A stretch of DNA of 64,000 nucleotides from Adineta ricciae. Taxonomy: Eukaryota > Rotifera > Eurotatoria > Adinetida > Adinetidae. The stretch covers positions 124,001 to 188,000 of the forward strand of contig CAJNOJ010000068.1 in assembly GCA_905250025.1 (NCBI GenBank). Reading direction: 5' to 3'. The notes under the pieces were generated by a model that saw only the letters and a program-made list of their open reading frames with translations, was not told where the DNA came from and did not search any database. Shown here one piece after another: positions 10,759 to 23,800 of the stretch. Both the position numbers and the translations under genes were made by a program. The first letter of the stretch is position 1; each line of letters opens with the position of its first letter.

Positions 10759-11907
10759 ATGGAGAACAAAGTACAAAAAAGATCGTGCTTTAGAAATTGT
10801 TGTCCAAATGGTTGTTGCGGATACTGCAAACCGCCTACTCAAGAACAAAAACAAGTTGATGACATTTTGCATGTGGACAAAGCTGTGGTGCCTACTGATA
10901 TACCTTACGGCTTCATTAAATTTTATTCTGGTAAGAATTTTAATGTTTAGATGTTTTCTCTATCACTATAATCGTCACTAGGTGTTCGTACGGTGGAAAA
11001 CACTTATACGTGCCCAATGCTGTCGTTCCATCTTTATCGTCATGCGCAACATCGTGCCAGGCGAGCACAAGACAACCGCACGATGTTTTTGGACAATAAT
11101 AATCAAGTATCCATGCGTCAGGATGAACAGCAAGCAAGTCAGTCCGAGCAAAACCAAGGTGAAGAGGATGTTATGATGGTACCATTAGAGGACATTATCA
11201 ACGTTAGTTTCAAAGCTGAATTTACAAAAAATATCGATGCCGATGTTAAAACAACAATTGAACCAACATACGAACGAAGTGAGAACTGCTGTGATCGTTG
11301 TGCTGCTCCAATCATCAGTTGTTGTCGTAAGACTCGAGATATTTGCTGTTGTATATCTCACGGACAGATGAAGATTGCTCCTCGAGTTGAAAATACGATA
11401 TTTTTCATCAACGGACAGCCCAATACAACTTATCGAGAAGAAGATTTACCCTTACCTGAAGTCAGAGAAGGTTGTTGTACTCATTGTACGAACAAATGTC
11501 GGTGTTGGTGCTGTCGAAGAAATATCTTGGTCAAACTCACAAAGAAGATACACAGCAAATCGGAACGAAAAGCTGAACGAGTCATCACAATGACTGTCGA
11601 GTATGTCAAATACAGCAATATTGACACACCTTCTCATGTGCGTCTACTCACTGGACAAGAACAAGCAAACTTTTACAAAGATAGGTTTCACATCGAGAAG
11701 GAACTGAAATTCTATTTAGTTAACAACAATGAATTCGATCCGACGAACTTTGATGTGAAGAAAGAACAAGCAGAAGCTCTGTGTCGAATGATAAAGCAAC
11801 TGAAAGGAATGAGAAGTAAGTATCCATCGGAGACAGATCTAGTCGAAATTCTCAATCAATCACACCTGAAAACATTTGGTCAAGTCTTCGCTGAACCAGT
11901 TCTATAA
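10759..11907 (+). CDS. Cys-rich tandem family, copy B
   Basis: Two exons, 10759-10930 and 10982-11907, joined by a 51-bp intron; 365 aa. The N terminus has a dense Cys block (CFRNCCPNGCCGYCKPP), followed after the intron by GVRTVENTYTCPML, a His/Gln-rich linker, an acidic PLEDIINV segment, two further Cys clusters (ENCCDRCAAP... and CCTHCTNKCRCWCCRR) and a conserved alpha/beta-looking C-terminal half (VITMTVEYVKYSNIDTP, FYLVNNNEFDP, YPSETDLVEIL). No signal peptide or membrane helix is evident, so the Cys clusters may bind metal in the cytosol rather than form disulfides. Function and family are not recognised. Copy C downstream is its closest relative here. Confidence 0.8.
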
Positions 11908-12501
11908 CTTTCACAGCATAAATAAGAACGCTCTGAATTCCAATAGATTTAAATTACAGTGTAGACGAAGACCCAGTGCAACATACGATGCAATTACGCA
12001 TTTGTTTTGTTTGACTCATATAGTCATCACATACTTTGCTTTGATATAATAAAATTTTTTCCAACTTAACAGAGAGCAAACACACTTTATAAACATTTTT
12101 GAAAAGCAAAGGAAAGAAATTTCTGCCAACAACACTCGTGACGAACTGTACTGCATCTGAGTTGTTATTGAATCAATATGTACACTCTCAGAAGAAACTA
12201 CGAAGCGAAGTTATGACACCGTCTCTAATAAACAAAAAATCATGAAAAAAAATATGTTATTAATGGATTATTCCAATGCATAGTTCGAATGTTGTGTAGA
12301 AACAGCAATAGTCGCCAAGAGTACAACCGAACAACGAGAGACTACTTGCTTTTTACGTTCTCTTGTAAAATTCCAAGAACAATGTTTCGCTTGTTTTTCA
12401 TAGAAAGAGGATTAGTCAAAACACAAATAGCAGTGCACTTTGCAACTGTATATATATTCAATGTTGAGTTGCTTTCGCCATTCATTTCAAAAAGTACTTC
12501 A
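11908..12501. other. Intergenic between copies B and C
   Basis: AATAAAAT-type signal near 12047 may end copy B. The only other feature I see is the TATA box of copy C. Confidence 0.45.
12449..12457 (+). promoter_or_regulatory. TATA box of copy C
   Basis: TATATATAT lies 45-53 bp before the ATG at 12502. It supports that start over the in-frame upstream ATG at 12289, which would lie before the box. Confidence 0.45.
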
Positions 12502-13763
12502 ATGGTAGCCAATTCCAAGAAGGAATCTTGCCCACGACGCACTTGTCGAAACTGTTTTCCTGGTGGTTGTTGCGGATTTTGCAAGCCGCCCGTTCAAGAA
12601 CACAAGCAAAGTGAAACTGCAGTTCATGTAGAACGAGCTATCATTAAAACAGTTGCACCGTACGGTTATATTAATTTTTTTCCAGGTAACAATACTGTTG
12701 CACCCTGAATAATATTTAGCTGATCTCATCTGTTCTTTTTCATATAGGCGTTCGCCAATCGAACAATACATATACTACGCCAATGCTTTCAGTCCATCTT
12801 TATCGGCACGAACTATTTCATGCTAAGATCGCTCAGGCTGAGAGGAAAATTGCTACGGGTGGTCAAAATCGGCAACAAATCACAAAAAATGAACAACGAG
12901 CCAAACAATCGGAGGAAAGTAAAGGTGAAGAAGAAGTTGTGATGATTCCATTAGAAGACATTATCGATATACGTTTCAAATCGGATTACACAAAAAATGT
13001 TAACGCTGATATTCAAACAACGATTGAACCAACACATGAGCTAAGTGAAAACTGTTGTGACCGTTGCTGCGCTTCAATAACGAAATGCTGCTGTGTTTTA
13101 TGTAAACCGAATTCTCAGGTTGCTCCTGATACATCAGCAACAACAGTTACAATGAACCTAGGCCAAGAACGAGGTTCAAACTACGAAGAAGAAGATCTAC
13201 CACTTCCCGAAGAGAAAAGAAGCTGTTGCACTAGATTCAAAGACCGTTTTCGTTGCTGGTGTTGTCGCAAACAGATTTTAGTCAGGCTCACAAGAAAAAC
13301 CTGTACGGAAGCTGAACAGCAAGCACGGCGTGTTGTTACAATGACCATCGAATACAGTAGATACAGCAATCTCGATACACCAACGAATGTACGTCTGCTC
13401 GCAAATCAAGATCAGGTAGACTTTTACAAAGGAAGATTCCAACCGGGGACAAAATTAGAGTTTAATCTGATTAACAACACTGAATTCGATTCGAAGAATT
13501 TCGAAACTAAGAAACAACAAGCCGAAACACTTTGCCGAACAGTTCTACACTTGAAAGCATTGAAAGGTAAATATCCATCGGAAACAGAGCTAGCTGAAAT
13601 TCTTGATCAATCACACATAAGAACATTTGGTCAAGTCTTCGATGAGCCAACTTTACAACTTGCAGCGAATGTCAACAAGGGAGGATCGAATAATGCTCAT
13701 CACCAGCCACAAGGCCAACCGTCACTACTCCATGCAAGTCAGGCGAAGACAATATCAGAATAA
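12502..13763 (+). CDS. Cys-rich tandem family, copy C
   Basis: Exons 12502-12685 and 12748-13763 with a 62-bp intron in exactly the same place and phase as in copy B (after the FFPG/FYSG codons); 399 aa. The same block order is kept: N-terminal CPRRTCRNCFPGGCCGFC, post-intron GVRQSNNTYT, PLEDIIDI, ENCCDRCCA, CRCWCCRK, VVTMTIEYSRYSNLDTP and YPSETELAEIL. It is longer than B at the C terminus by an Asn/Gln/His-rich tail (after FDEPTLQL). Adjacent same-strand position and shared intron show B and C arose by tandem duplication. The function is unknown. Confidence 0.8.
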
Positions 13764-14164
13764 ACATAAACAAAAATACTTTTTCGACTTGTATGAATTA
13801 AACGCTTTCAATAAAAGACAAACACATGATTGTTTATTCTTCTTCTATTCATACTTGTTTTTCTTTGTTGAATTACATATGATTCTATTATTTAAAAGTA
13901 TTATACTTACGAATAGGTAAGCTTCTATTCATATATAACATATGTTGTTATAATTACTTTCACCATGCTTGTCGTTGTTTCTTTGCTTTATATATGTCTG
14001 CTCGCTTTCACATCTTTCTACTGATTGATATCTCTATCCACGTGAATGAATAATCGAGCATATCTATTTATATTTCATACTTTATTCATTCATTCATTAG
14101 ATAGTGATTTTTTTTTGTTGCTTTGAGCAGCTGTGTATTGAATCATAGAGAGTAAACTTTTAAT
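13764..14164. other. Intergenic
   Basis: Contains a short (CATT)n run near 14085-14098. Nothing else seen. Confidence 0.45.
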
Positions 14165-16891
14165 ATGAAGAAATCGTTTGAATCGAAAGCATCAAGGTAA
14201 ATTCATTTTTATGAATAATTTGAATATGATGGACGAGCTGTTTCTTTTGAAGAAGAAAATATCGGTTCCCCGTCGGTTTGATGTTAATAGGATTAGTAAT
14301 CCTTGGTTTGATTATAGCTTTAATGTATGTAGAAAAGGCAATGAATCACCGTGACGTCGATCCATGTGAGTTGATAATTGTTTTCTTGATGGATGAATAT
14401 ATTTTACTTCTAGCGATAACATCGCTTGTAATTGTCACATACCGAAGTAATCGAACAAATACGAAATCAGTAAAAATTGCAGTTACAGATTCATTGGCGA
14501 CTGATGTACGTTTCTCTAGTTATTTTACGCACTCATTCGTTTGCTTTTCGTTCTTACAGTTTATGAAAGCTTTTCATTTGCACGGAATTCGTATTCATTC
14601 TGCTGAATTTCGATATTTATCTAAAGAAGATGACAAAATTCAATGTGAAAATGGTGTTGCGATAATCGGAGATTCTTTTCAAATAATATTTTCTCTGGAA
14701 TATCCATTTGAATGTCAGACATTCAGCTGTAAAGATGGATTGATCACAAAACTTCAATATGAAATCGCTAATCAGTATCATACGATGGTTTTATCGGAAA
14801 AAGTCGCCGATGGTGACATGCGAAATATTCTGTTGAACTTCTGTTCGTTTTACATCAATTCTACAGGTTGATAGATATTCTTCTATAGTACATTCATAAA
14901 ACTTATTGCATTGCCATTTAGGTGAGAAAAAGACGGGCATTACAAAGATTGTTGTCAATTCACTAGACCGTGTGGGTGCTTATGAAAGACTTCGAGGTGT
15001 AGCATATGGTCAATTAGATCCAACGAGTGCGTGCAACAGTATCATTACCGATTTGCAGGTTGCCCCGCGTAATAAAGCCGGTTTGGTGAACTATTCCATG
15101 GATTTCTATATTCTTAAACCAGTCAAGTTATTCGGTGGTAATCATAAAATATTCTTCGAAGTTAATAATCGTGGTCGGAAATTGTTCGGTAAATTTGCTC
15201 AGATATCAGGTGGAAACAATCCTTCGATGGTCAGTGATGTTGAGCGAAGTTTCCTTCTGAAACAAGGATATACGATTGTATGGAGTGGTTGGGATCCAAG
15301 TGTTCCGTCGACTGGTGATTCGAATTTGCTGCGTATTTACGTACCAATCGCAAGAAATCCAGATGGCACATCAGTAACAGGTCCTGTTTATGAATATATT
15401 GTGTTCGATAATCCGACAAGTACATCATACATGACTTCGTATCATACGAGTAGTGCAGACACGAGCACAGCAACATTAACGGTTAAACATCATTTAACGG
15501 ACACTCCGATAGTAATTCCGTCGATGAATTGGACGTGGACGAGTAGTAATACGATAGCTCTTTTACCTTTGAACACGCCATTTCAACAAAGTGCAATTTA
15601 TGAATTGACCTATACAGCCAAAGATCCATACGTTGCTGGCATTGGATTCGCTGCTACTCGAGATTTCGTTTCATTTCTACGCAGTAAAAGATCTGACAAT
15701 CCATTAGCTGGTGACATCAGTCGAGTCATATCTTGGGGTGTTTCTCAAGCAGCACGTTACATGAACGATTTTCTTTCGTTGGGTTTCAACCAAGATTGCC
15801 AGGGAAAACAAATCTTTGATGGTATGTTCAACTGGATGGGAGCTGGAAATGGCGTTGGTCTTAATTATCGTTTCGCACAACCGCAGCGTACGGAACGCAA
15901 TCGACAGGACCATTTCTTTCCCGAAGCAGTGTTCCCATTTACTTATACTATTCTTCGTGATCCACTTACTGGAAAAATTGATGGTCGTAACGCTCGATGT
16001 ATGCGAACTCGTACGTGTCCCAAGATTATGAACGTGAATTCTGCTAACGAATACTGGGCGAAGGCCGCTTCATTGTTGCATTCTGACCTTGAAGGTAATG
16101 ATCTACCCGACCCATTGAATGTACGTTTCTATTTGATATCTGGCACTCAACATGCTGATCCATCACCGCCTGGCTCATATGGAATCTGTCAGCAGTTTGG
16201 CAACACTCTAGATTCTACTCCTATTCTACGTGCGCTCTTCGTTACATTAGACCAATGGCTGGATGGTACAAGACCACCCCCAAGCTTAACTCCAAGTCGT
16301 TCGGATGGAACTGCAACGTTCTCTGATATCACCCATCATTCGTCTCTTGGCATTGGTCGTGTCTCACAACGATCATTGCGGTGGCCAACGATCCCTAATG
16401 TTCTTTACACTGGCTTGATTACCATTCGAAATTTGTTCAATTTCGGATCAAATTATAGCCAAGGTTTTCTTAGTATTAATCCAGTTCAGTCAACAGGCAA
16501 ATACTATTCCTCTTTCGTATCGAAAGTTGATGAAGATGGCAATGAACTTGCCGGCATACGACTTCCGTCTATCTCTGTGCCCGTTGCTACTTATACGGGA
16601 TGGAATCACCGTCGAAACGACTATGGAGGTAATGATGGCTGTGAAGCGATTGGTGCAGTCATTCCTTTTGCTCCTGATTTAACTACGCGAATGGCGAAAG
16701 GCGACACTCGCTTATCATTAGCAGAACGTTATGGCGATCATAATGCATATGTAGCAGCTGTAACTGTAGCTACCACTATTCTTGTCAATCAACGCCTGCT
16801 ACTGCCCTCAGATGCTTCAACATACATTAACAATGCAAAATTATCAATTCAAATTATAAATCATCAAACTTATGGAAATTATACTTGGTAG
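14165..16891 (+). CDS. Membrane-anchored alpha/beta hydrolase (Abhydrolase_10-like)
   Basis: Five exons: 14165-14196, 14253-14365, 14414-14505, 14560-14866 and 14922-16891. The introns are 56, 48, 54 and 55 bp, and all phases agree (837 aa). A basic N terminus and a hydrophobic helix at about residues 18-38 predict a type II anchor. Residues 45-181 are an unrecognised lumenal/extracellular segment. From about residue 182 the protein matches the mainly bacterial alpha/beta hydrolase domain family: GAYERLRGVAYGQLDP, an EVNNRG motif, GWDPS, a nucleophile-elbow-like WGVSQAARYM (Ser about 456) and a C-terminal ERYGDHNAYVAAV with a candidate catalytic His near 787. All four introns fall in the N-terminal part. 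The substrate is unknown; an ester or amide is likely by fold. Confidence 0.82.
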
Positions 16892-17264
16892 TTAAATATC
16901 TATGCAAATCAACGACCCATAAACAGTTGTCTTGAATAATAGCAATTTTTCTTCGTCAAATTAAAAATTGTAGATGTATGTGACCACAAAGAATCTCCAT
17001 CATATATTCAAACATCGATAGATTTAACTGATTATTTCACCATCAGAGATAAGCAAAGGAGAGTTTCTTATCTTAACCGATACAGAAAATAAATAGAAAG
17101 GAGTTTTTGCTCGTTTGCAAATATTTAGTGTGGCTAATTGAATTTGTTGCATCTTCATCATATTATCTCTTAAGGAAACATTTCACATCTCTCAACAATA
17201 CGACGCTTGAGGGTAAACCTAAGCCAATGAAAATTTATATTACAGATAGTTGTAAGAAACGCAT
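16892..17264. other. Intergenic between convergent genes
   Basis: Short 3'-flanking region shared by the hydrolase and the cyclotransferase-like gene. No feature beyond an AAATAAAT run near 17088. Confidence 0.45.
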
Positions 17265-17720
17265 CTAGTTGGTCGATTTTATTATTGAAATAATTGAATC
17301 GATATAATCTTGAGGAAAGTCATGTTCACATGCGCCATCAATAATCGTTCGAAGATATTCATTCGACGGACGGTAGTTTTCGGACGGAGATGTTTCATCA
17401 ATAAATGTGATAGCTCGAATCGTTGACTGATCTGATTGCAATTCAATATCGACTTCAATCATTCGATATCCAGGTTCTGTTTTAAAAAGGAGATCTCGGT
17501 GTTCATTGTTAATACCATACACTAAACCATAGATATAAGAGCCTTTCTTTGGTACAATATTTGCTCTTCCTTCACCATTTGGTTGTTGATGATTGAATCG
17601 TAATTCATAATCAAGCAGTCGACCAACATCAACGCTCAATGGATGATCACCACCTATTCTTTCTTTCAATAAACTTTCTTTCAAATTACTAGCATAACCA
17701 AAGTAATTCAATCGATCCAT
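17265..17720 (-). CDS. Gamma-glutamylcyclotransferase-like protein
   Basis: GGCT-type enzymes release 5-oxoproline from gamma-glutamyl amines in glutathione turnover. The 151-aa product has the family's opening YFGYASNL (from FxYGSNL), RANIVPKKGSYIYGLVYGI, then TEPGY whose Glu (about residue 82) sits where the catalytic Glu of human GGCT lies, and the C-terminal PSNEYLRTIIDGACEHDFP block. Length is close to the family norm. The frame runs upstream to a GTG at 17735 where the duplicate at 29.76 kb keeps an ATG, so translation here probably starts five codons later at ATG 17720. No introns. A decayed LamG gene lies directly upstream. Confidence 0.82.
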   Translation of the reverse strand: MDRLNYFGYASNLKESLLKERIGGDHPLSVDVGRLLDYELRFNHQQPNGEGRANIVPKKGSYIYGLVYGINNEHRDLLFKTEPGYRMIEVDIELQSDQSTIRAITFIDETSPSENYRPSNEYLRTIIDGACEHDFPQDYIDSIISIIKSTN

Positions 17721-17814
17721 TTCGATTACCAACACACAACGAACAATAAGTTTTATCTTCGCGTCCTATCAAACGAGAGAGAAAAAGCAAATAGACAGTA
17801 TGTTGTGGCAAGGT

Positions 17815-17965
17815 AAAAAACGAAATAGTTTATTGACTTAAACAGAACGACAAGCATAAAGTTCATGAATTCGTGTGCGAGTGAAAGCATGATCATAAAC
17901 AGTCAAAAACATAGACTGAGACCTGATGACCGTTGATCAAATTTTTTATTTAGATATTATTTCGA
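17815..17965 (-). pseudogene. Decayed LamG-gene 3' end (duplicate of 29.88 kb)
   Basis: This stretch matches the 3' end of the LamG gene at 29.87-30.11 kb: shared blocks include TAGTTTATTGACTTAAACAG, AAAGTTCATGAATT, GCATGATCATAAACAG and GACTGAGACCTG. About 115 bp that are present in the intact copy between GATCATAAACAG and the CAAAAA block are missing here. Sequence similarity stops by about 17965, so the rest of the gene is gone. Confidence 0.75.
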
Positions 17966-20882
17966 AAGAAAACAGGATTCGATCAGGGTTAATATTTTTC
18001 CTACTATTAGCTTCACTGTTATCTAAAATACAAAAGTAATCATTCAGATACTGTACAGGCATAGCCTTCAAGATGCTCACACTATTGAGTGTTTGGCGGC
18101 TTGGTTCTCTTATAAATTAAAACATCAAACCATTTCATGGGAATCAATGATGCTTCTCGAAGAATTCATTGATCTTTTCCTATAGAAACTGTTCTTCTGA
18201 ACTTTGAGCATTATTTGTTTATGAAAAAAGAAAGACGTACATTCCTGCTATCCTTTTCTTTTAGGTCTATCTGAATGTTTTAATTTAAGATCTTGCTCAG
18301 TTTCCACCCTGCGTACTCCACTAATCTTATTTCCATCGAAAATGTACTGTAAAAGTAGGCGCAATCGACAAATGCGTTCTAGTCATTCGAATCATTTACG
18401 GATTGTCGATACATAGAATTCTTGGCAATGAAAGTTAAATCAGCAAGAATCCCTTTTCATTTATTTTTGTATTTAATATAGTCACTTAAGTTAGGAGAAT
18501 GTTTAAGATGAAGCACGTGCGAAATTTATTCGTGCGAAGCGAATCCTCGTCGGACGATATACGTAGCGGGGATAGTTACAAGGCAGTTTTTTTGTGTCGT
18601 ACTCTAGCAGGAAAAAGGTAAAGTATAGGTAACACAACACGCTGTTCTTTTTGTTTTGTTCTGACAAGGAAAGTCGAGCAAGGTGTGGTAGAATATCGAA
18701 CTTTTCCAGTTTATTTTTGAGTAAAGACTATGTCGAATCTTCGATACAAAAATTCTTAATCAATCCGTAAATATGTTGAAGCGAAATTTAAAAATAATCT
18801 AATATAATCGTACAAGTACAATTCACAGCATTTCATTCATCAGAAATTAAATAAATATTCCTACATATAACATACGATGACGTACAGATTTGATTACTTT
18901 GTTGATTTTCTTCTAAAATCTAGCACTGAAATTAATGATTTTTCAAAGTAATAATCTGTGCCTATGCTTGCTTGATCATTTAAGATATATATAGTGTACA
19001 GAGAATAAAAACCTTCGTCGAACCACTATGAGTTCCACTATCAGCCTGGAGACATATTTCATAGTAAACGATTTCAAAATTAGTCGAACATCAGGATCTT
19101 CCTAATGTCGTTTAGAACTCTGTTGAAATAAATACCACTGGAGTGAGAGTCAGACGTAGCTCTAACGAACTGAATGAGAATTTGATTTGCCGTTGATTCC
19201 ACACCCTGAAAGAAATCCAATAACAAAACTCACGCTTCTACTTCGGAAATATTGAATCTTGATACAGAGTTGACTCTTTTATCAAAACAATATGATAGAT
19301 GAACAAAATTAGTATTCTACCACTCCTCTTCTTTTTGCCTTATTATATATCGTCATATTTTATTTTAAAAAGTGCTTGTGAAACTGGCTTATTTTCTAAT
19401 TGGTAGCACTTTCTATCACATAATATATCAATTTTCATGAAACATTGAGAAACGACGTAATTTTTCTACGTATAGGTGATACCTATACTTGCAGGATAAG
19501 ATAGGACAGAAAAATCCGACCAGCGTAAGCGCCTATGGGACCGTAGCTATTCTGGATATCATGCTTTTCTTTCCAGTATACGTAAGAAAAAGACCGTTGA
19601 TTAGTTCGTTCTATTAATATACATAGTTTACTCGTATTCTGTTCTTATACTGTTAATTATGAAAAGAATATTTTTCAAAAGGTAAAATATACGGAGAACG
19701 AATAGCAAATTTTTTATTCGTTACGCTGCAATTATCTATCGTCCAACGATTGTAGTACCTTTATGTCATACTGGTCTATGGTAAGTAAATACGAATCCGT
19801 ATTTTGTTTTGATATGACAAAAAAACATAAATGAATAATTCAGGTTCTCCCACTGGCTCAGACTTACATGAACAATTGTTAAATTTTAAAGTACAAAATG
19901 TCGATTTTCGACTAGAAATCTACAAACACTTTTTATCAGTTGCAGCGACTTTGTACAGATTTCGATATAACGCCGACAGTCTTTGACTTCATATTAATTG
20001 GATAGTGCCTTGAGTGTTGTTTTCAAACTATGCATTCTTTATTTGATTTATCCCATCGTTCGACAAAAAGAATTGACGAATATCTGAAATGGATGAAGAA
20101 TTACTTTTTTCAACGGATATTCCACTGAAAGTGAAATAAACAAGATCTTCTTATTACGTTTACTCGGTTTTCTTTTTTTTTTCATTTAATGTTGTATTTA
20201 GTTTAGCGAATGAAGCTACGCAGTTAGTCAAGGTGAAATATACAGTAATACACTCGTACGAAACGAATCTTCGTAGGATGATGAAAACAGTCATCGTAAA
20301 TATTATGCTTTCAGGTCAATGTACGTCGTTCGTTTCATTATATGTAAGAAAAAGGACATCGATTGACTAACCGTATTACCGTAGATTGTTTTTGCTCTGT
20401 CGCTACACGCCGAATTAGAAAAATATAGATGCTTCTCGAAAGATAACGTAATAAGGGAGAACAAAAAGCAAATTTATTATTCGTCACGCTGTAATTATCT
20501 GTCGTCGGATGATTACAGCACTTTTCAGTCATACTGATTTATGGTAAGTAAATAAATACCCGTACTTTGTTTTGTTATTGCACTAATATATAAGCAATTT
20601 TTCACTCGTGAAAATTAGCTATTTGTACCTTTCTTGTTACTTTTCGTTTCACATCCTCTGAATGCGATGTTTCAGCGTAGGTATACATCAATTTTGATTC
20701 CGTTCGATTCGAATTCCAAAATCGAAGTAGGAATCGGTGTATCTGTAATCAGATATATAAATGAGTTTTCATTATTTCGAGTAAAACCTATTGGTGCGTA
20801 AGAGAAAATGTCGCGAAAACTAGCAGCTCACTAAGGATGTTGCTTATTCATCGTGATTATTTTACTGGCTTTAGATTGTACT
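17966..20882. other. Gene-free region with diverged repeats
   Basis: Almost 3 kb without a credible coding region. It contains a diverged direct repeat (separate entry) and a weaker third match around 18475-18590 (TTCATTTATTTTTGTATTTA; CGTGCGAAGCGAATCCTCGT). Confidence 0.5.
19555..20578. repeat. Diverged direct repeat, two copies about 740 bp apart
   Basis: 19555-19812 and about 20300-20578 align with many substitutions. Shared landmarks in order are ATTATGCTTT/ATCATGCTTT, GTAAGAAAAAG, GGAGAAC, GCAAATTTATTATTCGT, ACGCTGTAATTATCTGTCGTC, CATACTG..TATGGTAAGTAAATA and a terminal TTTGTTTTG. No coding capacity. It may be an old non-autonomous element or a simple duplication. Confidence 0.6.
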
Positions 20883-23800
20883 ATGAACAATATTATTGAT
20901 CATAGTAGTAGTCGCCACCGGCTATGGGCAATTTGGTCAACGTTCTTCACCATATTCTGTGGCTTATGCTGTTTGGGGACTGTAGCAGCAGTAATTGTTT
21001 TGGCTCTTATTCCGATCTATCTATCACAAAAAGGAAACGATATTGTAACTGATACAAGTATTTATGATAATTACTTATCTTGCTCATATCAAACAAGCGA
21101 CCCTGTTTTTGCTAGGCTCGTCAGCATTCGCATTAACTTATGGCACATCAACGATGGGCATTTCATCTTTCGAAGTGCGTGACTTGAATGCACTAAGTAC
21201 AGAGGTAAATACTCTCGAATGACTCCAAGATCATTGTTGTGTAAGCCTTTCTTTTCAGTTGAATAAAGCGTTTGGTACCAGCGAGATTCAAGTAGTAGTT
21301 GCGAAGTATGACTCTTCATCAAGTGGAAAAAAGAAAAAACGACAGTAAGTTCAACAGATCAACTCTCACTTCTTTCGAATCAAAGGTATCAACAGGACAC
21401 TTTTTTGCTCTGCTTCGCAGGGCAGGGCAGGGCAAATGCATTATATAACTATGTTTACATAGTTAACGTTTTGTACAATATAACCAGTACAATTCAATAC
21501 ATGTGCAGCCCACAAACAGAATAGCATTCAATAAATATGCTTAGAAATACATTTAGCGGAAGAATATTACCGGATTTATTAAATTTTCCTCGCGAAAGAC
21601 CGAATTAAATTTAGTGGTATTATTTATTTTTCGGTTGGTCCTCCTTTATATTACGGTTTAATTCGAGAGAAAATTCAATATAAAACTTTATGTTAGGGGT
21701 GTCACTTTGCCTGTTCTGGAGAATGGAAACGTAGATATTGTTCCGGTTCAGAACGCGGAACGTGAATAGCATTCTTTATTCTTAGGAACGGGAAATGAAA
21801 GTATCGTCTTCAGACATGCAAACCGTGAAATACGTATGTAGTTCGCCCAGTAATTAAATCTAGCAGTCATTCGATATTTATCTTAAGGTACATAGACTAA
21901 GAAACAGCAGCACTACTCGCAATGTTTCCTGAAAAATGAAACATGTTTTAAATGACATTTTCTGACAGTTTCTCTGCATTACTCGACCACGGTTATACTT
22001 TCAGTTCGATTATGCAATACTCAATTTTAGGTAGCAGAGTTGTTCATCCAACTATCCATGGGATGCAGATTCGATGAAAAAGACGGTTGATTGCAGATGA
22101 ATATCATCGTTTTGATTTTCTCACGAAATAGTTTCGAGTCAAATGAATAATAAGCTTCTTCCTTGAACAGCGATCTATTTTTAAAGTAATCAAAAAGCAC
22201 AAAGTTCAATTAATAAGACGTATGAACCAGTTGACATGTTCCTATCACAACGAGTCCTTATATTTTGTAGTTGTTTACTCTTTGATCTCATCAGAATTTT
22301 ATTAATTTCTTTTTCTAAAGATTGCTGTTATTTCATCTGAAATGTTCCTGGTTATAAAAGATTACCTAGGTCAACTATTACTTGATACAGTTGGGAAAGC
22401 GTTTACTAATCATATAAAATAGTGTTCGACGTTATTCGCAAACACAATCACGTTCACTGAGTAGTCTTGCATATTTTTTTAGGCAAAACAACGATTTTTA
22501 GGAGTTTATGATAGGCATGAATAACTAGCACAGCTACCCTGCCCTGCCATGTGGGCACCTCTATTTCGAATTATTCCATTCTAGAGCTCAACAATGCGAA
22601 CAAAATACGAACGTAATTGGAGATTTTGTCATGATTCAGTTTTCGCTGGACTTTTCAAAAGTATGCAAGACGTCAAAATGTCATCAAGACCTTATCAATA
22701 AAGTTCAGTTGCAAATCCGAAACTCTCCAGCAATTACTATTCCAATGACATTGGCGAACGGCACTACCATCAATACATCGCTACATTTTTGTTCATTAAC
22801 ACAAATCACTTCTCAAGGTCGGTATATATACAGAACAGGCGTCCAAAAAAGCAGAGCGTGTTGTCAAATTCAGTCCTGCCTTTTTTCCAGAAGAGTTCAG
22901 CGCATAGTAGGAGAAAGAACTGGCCTGTGGACACCTCAGAAAGGCAGCCACATAATATCTACAATACTACCTCACAACTAAGCAGTGTAGATGCCTTCTA
23001 ACGAGGTCAGATTGTTTAAGGGCACACAAAGAACTATTTTCACGATATTAATATTCACAATCTATCTGCTGATTGCAGGACATTTAAAACGCCTCCCGAT
23101 CGGATGAAAGACCTACTTTATGCAAATAGAGTGCACTATTCGGAGTAGTTAAACACACGCAGTTCTTTCCCAAATTACTTTACTTTCTGTTTAAGAAAAC
23201 TGTCTCGTTCTTTAGTTTCTTTCTGCTCCATCCTGACAGTTTGCAACTCGACTGGCGGCGGAGGCACGTGTGAAGCAAATGGTGGCGATGTCACAAATTA
23301 TAAATGTACAGGGTGTAATTATGGCGGTAATGTAATGAACGCACCCTGTCCAAGTAAGTGATACGCACCGCCGAATAAAACAGTGGATTCTCATGTCTCC
23401 TCTCTAGGTACACCGTGTGCATCTGTCAACTGTAATGCAGCTGCTGGTGGCGGCGCTTGTCAGGCAATTGGCGGTGGAAGTGCAAATTACAAATGCACAG
23501 GCTGTAGCTATGGTGGAGATGTAACGAATGGATCTTGTCCTGGTAGGTGATACGCACCGCTGAATAAATCACTGGATTCACGTGTCTCTTCTCTAGGTAA
23601 ACCATGTGCATCTGTCAACTGTAATGCAGCTGCTGGTGGCGGCGCTTGTCAGGCAATTGGCGGCGGAAGTGTAAATTATAAATGTACAGGTTGCAACTAC
23701 GGTGGAGATGTAACGAACGGACCCTGTCCAAGTAAGTGATACGCACCGCCGAATAAAACAGTGGATTCTCATGTTTCCTCTCTAGGTATACCATGTGCAT

